From Pseudoxanthomonas wuyuanensis (GTDB taxonomy: Bacteria > Pseudomonadota > Gammaproteobacteria > Xanthomonadales > Xanthomonadaceae): a DNA stretch of 64,000 nucleotides. The position numbers and the translations under genes were made by a program. Below the pieces are notes generated by a model. That model was not told the origin of the DNA and ran no database searches. It worked only from the letters and a program-made list of their open reading frames with translations. Below, piece after piece: positions 58,408 to 64,000 of the stretch. The stretch lies in assembly GCF_900215535.1 (NCBI RefSeq), contig NZ_OCND01000006.1:272381-336380 (forward strand), given 5' to 3'. How positions within the stretch are numbered: position 1 is the stretch's first letter; each line of letters starts with the position of its first letter.

Positions 58408-59351
58408 GCCGTCGCTCGTCGTTTTTCTGCGGAAAGAAGACGCCGTGCAGTTTCGGCGTCGCGTTGCATCTGTTCGGTCAGGCTGGACAGATCGGGAAAC
58501 TTCAATTCATCGCGCAGCTTGGCGACGAACTCGACTTCGATATGGCGCCCGTACAGGTCGCCGTCGAAATCGAACAGATGCGCTTCCAGCAGCGGTTCGA
58601 CACCATCCACGGTGGGACGGGTGCCGAAACTGGATACCGACGGCCAGGGCCGATCGCCAACGCCGTGCACCCAGGTGGCGTAGATGCCGGACAACGCCGG
58701 CGTCTTCGGAAAGCGCAGGTTGGCGGTCGGAAACCCCAGCATGCGGCCGAGCTGCTTGCCGCGCACGACCCGGCCGTCGATCGCATAAGGCCGTCCCAGC
58801 AGGCGCGCGGCGGTGCTGAAATCGCCGCTGCGCAACGCATCGCGGATACGGGTGCTGGAAACCCGCTCATCGTGCAGATGGACCGGCTCGATCGCGGCGG
58901 CGCTGAAACCCTGTTTGACCCCCAACTCCTGCAGCAGCGCCAGGTCGCCGCCGCGGCGGTGGCCAAAGCGGAAATCCGGGCCAATCCAGACCTCGCGCGC
59001 GCCCAGCCGGCCGACCAGCAGCGTGCTGACGAAATCCTCGGCGCTCATCGCCGACAACGCCGCGTTGAAACGCAGCAGCCCCACCGATTCCACGCCCAAT
59101 CCATGCAGGCCTTCCACCTTGGTCCGCGCCAGCGTCAGCCGCGGCGGCGGGTTGTCGCGGGCGAAGAATTCGCGCGGCAGCGGCTCGAAGGTCAGCGCCA
59201 CCGCCGGCAACCCCGCCGCCTGCGCACGCGCGACCGCATGCCGCACCAGCGCGCGATGGCCCGTATGCAGACCGTCGAAGGCGCCGATGCAGACTACGCT
59301 ACCGTGCGGGAACAACCGCCCGCCATCGACGTCACGAAACAGCCTGCTCAT
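58404..59351 (-). CDS. ribF: Bifunctional riboflavin kinase/FMN adenylyltransferase RibF
   Basis: Makes FMN and FAD from riboflavin. About 315 residues. The N-terminal adenylyltransferase has [15 protein letters not shown] (nucleotide-binding HxGH-like) and [12 protein letters not shown]. The C-terminal kinase reads [27 protein letters not shown]. The ATG at 59351 ([10 protein letters not shown]) fits the family start; 59396 would be longer. It is coupled to ileS. Confidence 0.95.
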   Translation of the reverse strand: MSRLFRDVDGGRLFPHGSVVCIGAFDGLHTGHRALVRHAVARAQAAGLPAVALTFEPLPREFFARDNPPPRLTLARTKVEGLHGLGVESVGLLRFNAALSAMSAEDFVSTLLVGRLGAREVWIGPDFRFGHRRGGDLALLQELGVKQGFSAAAIEPVHLHDERVSSTRIRDALRSGDFSTAARLLGRPYAIDGRVVRGKQLGRMLGFPTANLRFPKTPALSGIYATWVHGVGDRPWPSVSSFGTRPTVDGVEPLLEAHLFDFDGDLYGRHIEVEFVAKLRDELKFPDLSSLTEQMQRDAETARRLLSAEKRRATA

Positions 59352-59431
59352 GGAGTTATTGGGCTCGAACCCAGCCGCGACGGCCGGTCCTGACAAGGGA
59401 ATCCTTCAAAGTATAGCCGGGACGCCGCATC

Positions 59432-61054
59432 TCAATGCCCGCGCAGCTGGCGCAGACGGACGCCCTGCAGCCACAACAGCGCCATGTACACCACTCCGCC
59501 GGCGCCGACCATCGCCGTCAGCCGCCAGCCGCGCTGCCACCACTGCCACGGCGTCCAGTCCTGCCAGCCCCAGCGAAACGCCGCTACCACCAGCGTCATC
59601 GCCAGCGTGGCCAGGCCAATCTGGCGCAGGAACCGGCCCCAGCCGGGCTGCCTGCGATAGACGCCGGCGCGGCGCAGATACCAGGCCAGTTGCGCCGCGT
59701 TGGTCCAGCCGGCGATGGCGATGGCCAGCGCAAGCAAGGCGTGCGCGCCAGGTGGCAGCTGTTTCAGCGCTTCCCAATAGTTGCCGGCCGCGGAACCCAG
59801 CGCCGCGCGGCCCGCATCGGTCAGCAGCAGCAAACCGGCGAAGAACAGCAGCGTGAAGGCGGCGTTGACCAGCACCGACACCACCGCCGCCTTGACCGGC
59901 GTACGCGTGTCCTGGCGCGAATAGAACGCCGGCGCCAGCACCTTGACCAGCAGGAATGCAGGTACGGCGGTCGCCTGCGCTATCAGGCTCCAACTGCTCA
60001 TACGGGTGTCCAACGCCGTGAACTCGCGGTACTGGAACAACGTGGCCAGCAAGGGCTCGGCGCACAGGATCAGCCCCAGGCAGGCCGGCAGGCCGATCAG
60101 CAGGCACAGCCGGAAACCCCAGTCCAGGCCTTTCGAAAAGCCTTCCGGATCGGTGGCCGCATGACGGCTGGACAGGTGCGGCAGGATGACCGCGCCGATG
60201 GCCACGCCGAACATGCCAAGCGGGAATTCCAGCAGCCGGTCGCTGTAGTACAGCCAGGTCATGCTGCCGCCGATCAGCAGCGAAGCGGCCATCGTGTTGA
60301 ACAGCAGGTTGAACTGCACCACCGACGAGCCGAACAGCGTCGGCACCATCAACCGCATGATCTTGCGTACGCCAGCGTGGGCGGCACCCCACCTGGGCCG
60401 TGGCAACAGGCCCAGTTTTGCCAGCGCGGGCAACTGGAACAGCAGCTGCAGAATGCCGGCGGCAAATACCCCCCATGCCAGCGCCATGACCGGCTGCCGC
60501 ATATGCGGCGCCAGTCCCAGCGCCGCGGCGATCATCGCCAGGTTCAGCAGCACCGGCGACAGCGCCGGAATGGCAAAACGCTGGTAGCTGTTGAGAATGC
60601 TGCCCACCAGCGAGGCCAGCGAAATGAACAAGGCATACGGGAACGTGATGCGCAGCATCTGCACAAACAGTTCCTCGTTGCCGTTGCCGAGCTGGAAACC
60701 GGGGGCGATGACCTTGGCCAGCCAAGGCGCCGCCAGCACCACGACCGCGGTCATGGCCAGCAGGGCTGCGGCCAGGGTGCCGGTGACCCGGTCGATCAGT
60801 TCGCGTACCGCCTGCGGGCCGTGCTTTTCCTTGTACTCGGCCAGCACCGGCACGAAGGCCATCGAAAACGAGCCCTCGGCCGACAGCCGACGCATGAAGT
60901 TGGGGATGCGAAACGCGGCGATGAAGGCGTCCATAGCCGGGTTGGCGCCGAACACGATGGCGTAAATCTGGTCGCGGACCAGGCCCGAGACCCGCGAAAT
61001 GAAGGTCATCGCGCTGAAAATCGCCGACGAGCGCAGCAGCCGGTTTCCGCTCAT
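59432..61054 (-). CDS. murJ: Lipid II flippase MurJ
   Basis: MATE-like membrane protein of 540 residues with about 14 helices; flips lipid II for peptidoglycan synthesis. Conserved: SRVSGLVRDQIYAIVFGANPAMDAF, RRLSAEGSFSMAFVPVLAEY and VLAPAFYSRQDTRTPV. The start at ATG 61054 has GGGAG about ten bases upstream. It is divergent from rpsT and upstream of ribF, the common gammaproteobacterial order. Confidence 0.96.
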   Translation of the reverse strand: MSGNRLLRSSAIFSAMTFISRVSGLVRDQIYAIVFGANPAMDAFIAAFRIPNFMRRLSAEGSFSMAFVPVLAEYKEKHGPQAVRELIDRVTGTLAAALLAMTAVVVLAAPWLAKVIAPGFQLGNGNEELFVQMLRITFPYALFISLASLVGSILNSYQRFAIPALSPVLLNLAMIAAALGLAPHMRQPVMALAWGVFAAGILQLLFQLPALAKLGLLPRPRWGAAHAGVRKIMRLMVPTLFGSSVVQFNLLFNTMAASLLIGGSMTWLYYSDRLLEFPLGMFGVAIGAVILPHLSSRHAATDPEGFSKGLDWGFRLCLLIGLPACLGLILCAEPLLATLFQYREFTALDTRMSSWSLIAQATAVPAFLLVKVLAPAFYSRQDTRTPVKAAVVSVLVNAAFTLLFFAGLLLLTDAGRAALGSAAGNYWEALKQLPPGAHALLALAIAIAGWTNAAQLAWYLRRAGVYRRQPGWGRFLRQIGLATLAMTLVVAAFRWGWQDWTPWQWWQRGWRLTAMVGAGGVVYMALLWLQGVRLRQLRGH

Positions 61055-61167
61055 GCCGCCAGGCTCCCGGCGGCACCCGGCTGGTTGACGCAAGCCCCTG
61101 AATAGGCCATACTTTTTTGTCTTATTCCCGTCATTCCTTTCTCCATCCCAGCTTTCAGGAACCTATC

Positions 61168-61437
61168 GTGGCCAATATCAAGTCCGCCAAGAAGCGCGCC
61201 AAGCAGACCGTCGTGCGCAATGCGCGCAACGCAGGTCAGCGTTCGATGCTGCGCACCGCCGTCAAGAAAGTGCTCAAGGCCCTTGACGCCAACGACGCCG
61301 CCGGTGCGCAAGCCGCCTTCGCCGTTGCCCAACCCATTCTGGACCGCTACAGTTCGCGCGGCCTGATCCACAAGAACAAGGCTGCCCGCCACAAGAGCCG
61401 GCTGACCGCCCGCATCAAGGCCTTGCAGGCCGCCTGA
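61168..61437 (+). CDS. rpsT: 30S ribosomal protein S20
   Basis: Small basic 16S rRNA-binding protein of 89 residues. The start is a GTG at 61168 (reading [13 protein letters not shown] next), with AGGA eight bases upstream; GTG or TTG starts are usual for rpsT. The core [15 protein letters not shown] and [13 protein letters not shown] is intact. It is divergent from murJ. Confidence 0.97.
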   Translation: MANIKSAKKRAKQTVVRNARNAGQRSMLRTAVKKVLKALDANDAAGAQAAFAVAQPILDRYSSRGLIHKNKAARHKSRLTARIKALQAA

Positions 61438-61462
61438 GAAGGCATTGGCGGGAAGACCAAAT

Positions 61463-61487
61463 AACCCGGCTCCGGCCGGGTTTTTTG
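61463..61487 (+). terminator. Terminator of rpsT
   Basis: AACCCGGC-tcc-GGCCGGGTT followed by six T directly downstream of rpsT: a textbook rho-independent terminator. Confidence 0.92.
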
Positions 61488-61960
61488 TGGCGGCGCCATC
61501 CATGGCCGCCCCCCTTGCGGGCCGTCGCAGGCGCGATGTCAAAGATTTCCCCGTGAAATCTTTTGTTGCCCGCCGGAATCGGCCGCTTCCCCCGCTAGCA
61601 AGGGGTAAGGATGGCCTGGCTGCGCGGCACTGCCGCGCAGGCCATCCGAACATCCGACGCGCTGCGTCGGGTCGGGCCGTCAGGCTGGGGGACGCTCCGC
61701 CCTCCTGACGACGTCGTGTCCTTGCGTCGGGCCGCAGCCCATCCCTGGCCTGCTCTCCACCCCCACATGCAGGTTCCCCGCACCTGGGGGAAGAACCAAA
61801 AAATATCTCGGGCGTGGCGCTCCGAGTGAAGGCGGGATGTGCTGCTGGATTCTCCATGTTCCTGGCGAACAGTCTGGCTCCAGCACTGCCCCCCTCCCAG
61901 CCTCCCCCCGCAAGCAGGGGGAGGGACAGATCACCGGAACGGCAGGTGATACGCACGGGC
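61488..61960. other. Intergenic region with a long hairpin
   Basis: A 473-bp gap without a gene. It contains a strong hairpin at 61609-61647 (GGATGGCCTG with CAGGCCATCC, and an inner GCGCGG with CCGCGC) and several C- or G-run patches (for example CCCCCC near 61890). No recognised repeat family. obgE ends at its right edge. Confidence 0.45.
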
Positions 61961-63164
<1,204 letters not shown>

Positions 63165-63176
63165 CTTCCCAACGAA

Positions 63177-63199
63177 AAACCCCGCCGAAGCGGGGCTTT
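63177..63199 (-). terminator. Terminator after rpmA
   Basis: CCCCGC-CGAA-GCGGGG hairpin with flanking A and T runs (AAAAAC before, CTTT after), 27 bases beyond the rpmA stop. On the minus strand the trailing T-run fits a terminator or attenuator before obgE. Confidence 0.82.
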
Positions 63200-63225
63200 C
63201 CAATGTGCGGCGCGGACCGGGGGAC

Positions 63226-63486
63226 TTACGCCTCGGTAACGACGCTCACGGTGCGGCGCTTCTTCGGGCCCTTGGTCGAGAACTCGACCTTGCCGTCGAC
63301 CAGCGCGAACAGCGTGTGGTCGCGGCCCAGGCCAACGCCCGTACCCGGGTGGAACTGGGTGCCGCGCTGACGGACGATGATGTTGCCGGCGTCGATCGCC
63401 TGCCCACCATAGACCTTCACGCCCAGCATCTTCGGGTTGGAGTCGCGGCCGTTGCGCGATGAGCCTACGCCCTTTTTATGTGCCAT
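63226..63486 (-). CDS. rpmA: 50S ribosomal protein L27
   Basis: Protein near the peptidyl transferase centre, 86 residues. [20 protein letters not shown], then [21 protein letters not shown], the hallmark L27 N-terminus. It lies 12 bases downstream of rplU on the same strand. Confidence 0.98.
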   Translation of the reverse strand: MAHKKGVGSSRNGRDSNPKMLGVKVYGGQAIDAGNIIVRQRGTQFHPGTGVGLGRDHTLFALVDGKVEFSTKGPKKRRTVSVVTEA

Positions 63487-63498
63487 GACTGCTTCTCC

Positions 63499-63807
63499 TT
63501 ACTTGTTGATGCCGGTGATTTCGATTTCGGTGTAATGCTGCCGGTGACCCTGGCGCTTCATGTGGTGCTTGCGGCGGCGGAACTTGATGATGCGGACCTT
63601 GTCGGCGCGGCCGTGGCCGACGACCTTGGCGGTCACGCTGGCGCTCTTGAGCGCGTCGCCGAGAGTGACGCCTTCGCCATCGCCCAACATCAGGACGTTG
63701 TCGAGGGTGATCTCGTTGCCGGCTTCGGCCTCAAGCTTTTCGACGCGGAGCGTCTCGCCCTTCATCACGCGGTATTGCTTACCGCCAGTGACTACAACTG
63801 CGTACAT
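63499..63807 (-). CDS. rplU: 50S ribosomal protein L21
   Basis: 23S rRNA-binding protein of 102 residues: [20 protein letters not shown], then [16 protein letters not shown] and [23 protein letters not shown]. It is the first gene of rplU-rpmA, driven by a clear sigma-70 promoter upstream. Confidence 0.98.
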   Translation of the reverse strand: MYAVVVTGGKQYRVMKGETLRVEKLEAEAGNEITLDNVLMLGDGEGVTLGDALKSASVTAKVVGHGRADKVRIIKFRRRKHHMKRQGHRQHYTEIEITGINK

Positions 63808-63870
63808 GGTGAATCCTCTTCTGTAGTTATTTTATGCCCGCCAACCGTCGAGGGTGGACAGAAGCGGAAT

Positions 63871-63898
63871 TGTATAGGTTTCAGCGGGTTAGGGTCAA
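63871..63898 (-). promoter_or_regulatory. Sigma-70 promoter of rplU
   Basis: On the minus strand TTGACC (63893-63898), a 16-base spacer, TATACA (63871-63876). Both boxes are one mismatch from consensus. It lies 64-91 bp before the rplU start, and the G-rich heptad repeat begins immediately upstream of the -35 box. Confidence 0.8.
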
Positions 63899-63900
63899 GT

Positions 63901-64000
63901 GGGGACTGGGGACTGGGGACTGGGGACTGGGGACTGGGGACTGGGGACTGGGGACTGGGGACTGGGGACTGGGGACTGGGGACTGGGGACTGGGGACTGG
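63901..64000. repeat. GGGGACT heptad tandem repeat
   Basis: Fourteen perfect copies of GGGGACT plus two bases run to the right window edge and probably beyond. Every unit has a run of four G, so the strand could form G-quadruplexes. G-rich heptad repeats are known to be abundant in Xanthomonas genomes. It abuts the rplU -35 box. Confidence 0.95.

Noticed and set aside
55390..58683. Plus-strand frame of about 1097 codons opposite ileS
   Set aside because: ileS on minus is complete. The antisense frame is Arg/Gln/His-rich with no motifs, as expected from GC-biased third positions.
59435..61105. Plus-strand frame opposite murJ
   Set aside because: murJ has the expected membrane helices and family motifs; the antisense frame is Gln/Arg-rich with none.
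63901..64000. Assembly or read artefact from the heptad repeat
   Set aside because: Related G-rich heptads occur nearby at 63035-63164 and such repeats are typical of the group, so a genuine repeat is more likely. The exact copy number may still be wrong.

Overview
The window looks like a chromosome segment from a high-GC gammaproteobacterium of the family Xanthomonadaceae (Xanthomonas/Lysobacter/Pseudoxanthomonas/Stenotrophomonas group). The reasons are the gene order pncC-lexA-recA-recX-alaS-csrA with a xanthomonad-type LexA box, a toxin-like protein ending in what reads as a XVIPCD (the C-terminal recruitment domain of Xanthomonadales type IV secretion effectors), and G-rich heptad repeats of a kind known to be abundant in Xanthomonas. 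I do not name a species. All calls come from reading the sequence; no database search was run.

Layout. (1) 1-8.2 kb: the 5' end of a hybrid NRPS-PKS gene on the minus strand, running off the left edge (half condensation domain, A domain with a proline-like code, carrier protein, KS, malonyl-type AT), a J-domain membrane protein, an EpsB/GumD-like sugar transferase and an Sfp-type phosphopantetheinyl transferase that could activate the NRPS-PKS. (2) 8.9-15.5 kb: tRNA-Arg, tRNA-Ser and the DNA-damage/translation block csrA, alaS, recX, recA, lexA, pncC, all on minus. (3) 15.6-27.6 kb: TonB-dependent receptor, zinc alcohol dehydrogenase, ubiB, mutS, and katG behind an OxyR-like site. (4) 27.2-35.6 kb: hslR, the ribosomal operon rpsP-rimM-trmD-rplS, a class IV aminotransferase, ffh, ypjD, a secreted hypothetical protein and radA. 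(5) 35.8-40.2 kb: a predicted lipase toxin with a XVIPCD, divergent from two tandemly duplicated ankyrin-repeat lipoproteins that look like its immunity proteins. (6) 40.3-44.7 kb: an ECF sigma/anti-sigma pair divergent from a subtilase, a secreted Ala/Gly-rich protein and a probable outer-membrane barrel. (7) 44.8-54.0 kb: a 9.2 kb integrated element bounded by 46-bp direct repeats, inserted in tRNA-Thr(CGT). (8) 54.0-64.0 kb: ispH, lspA, ileS, ribF, murJ, rpsT, obgE, rpmA and rplU, ending in a G-rich heptad tandem repeat next to the rplU promoter.

The most notable object is the 9.2 kb element. It carries a tyrosine integrase, an AlpA-like regulator, a lambda O/P-like replication pair with iteron-like repeats inside the O-like gene, a Nu1-like packaging protein, an HK97-type major capsid protein and a portal protein. 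I see no large terminase, prohead protease, tail or lysis genes. It therefore looks like a very compact, capsid-encoding phage satellite with two cargo genes (a lipoprotein and a small membrane protein) rather than a whole prophage. The second notable system is the XVIPCD lipase with its duplicated ankyrin lipoproteins, a probable interbacterial toxin-immunity locus.
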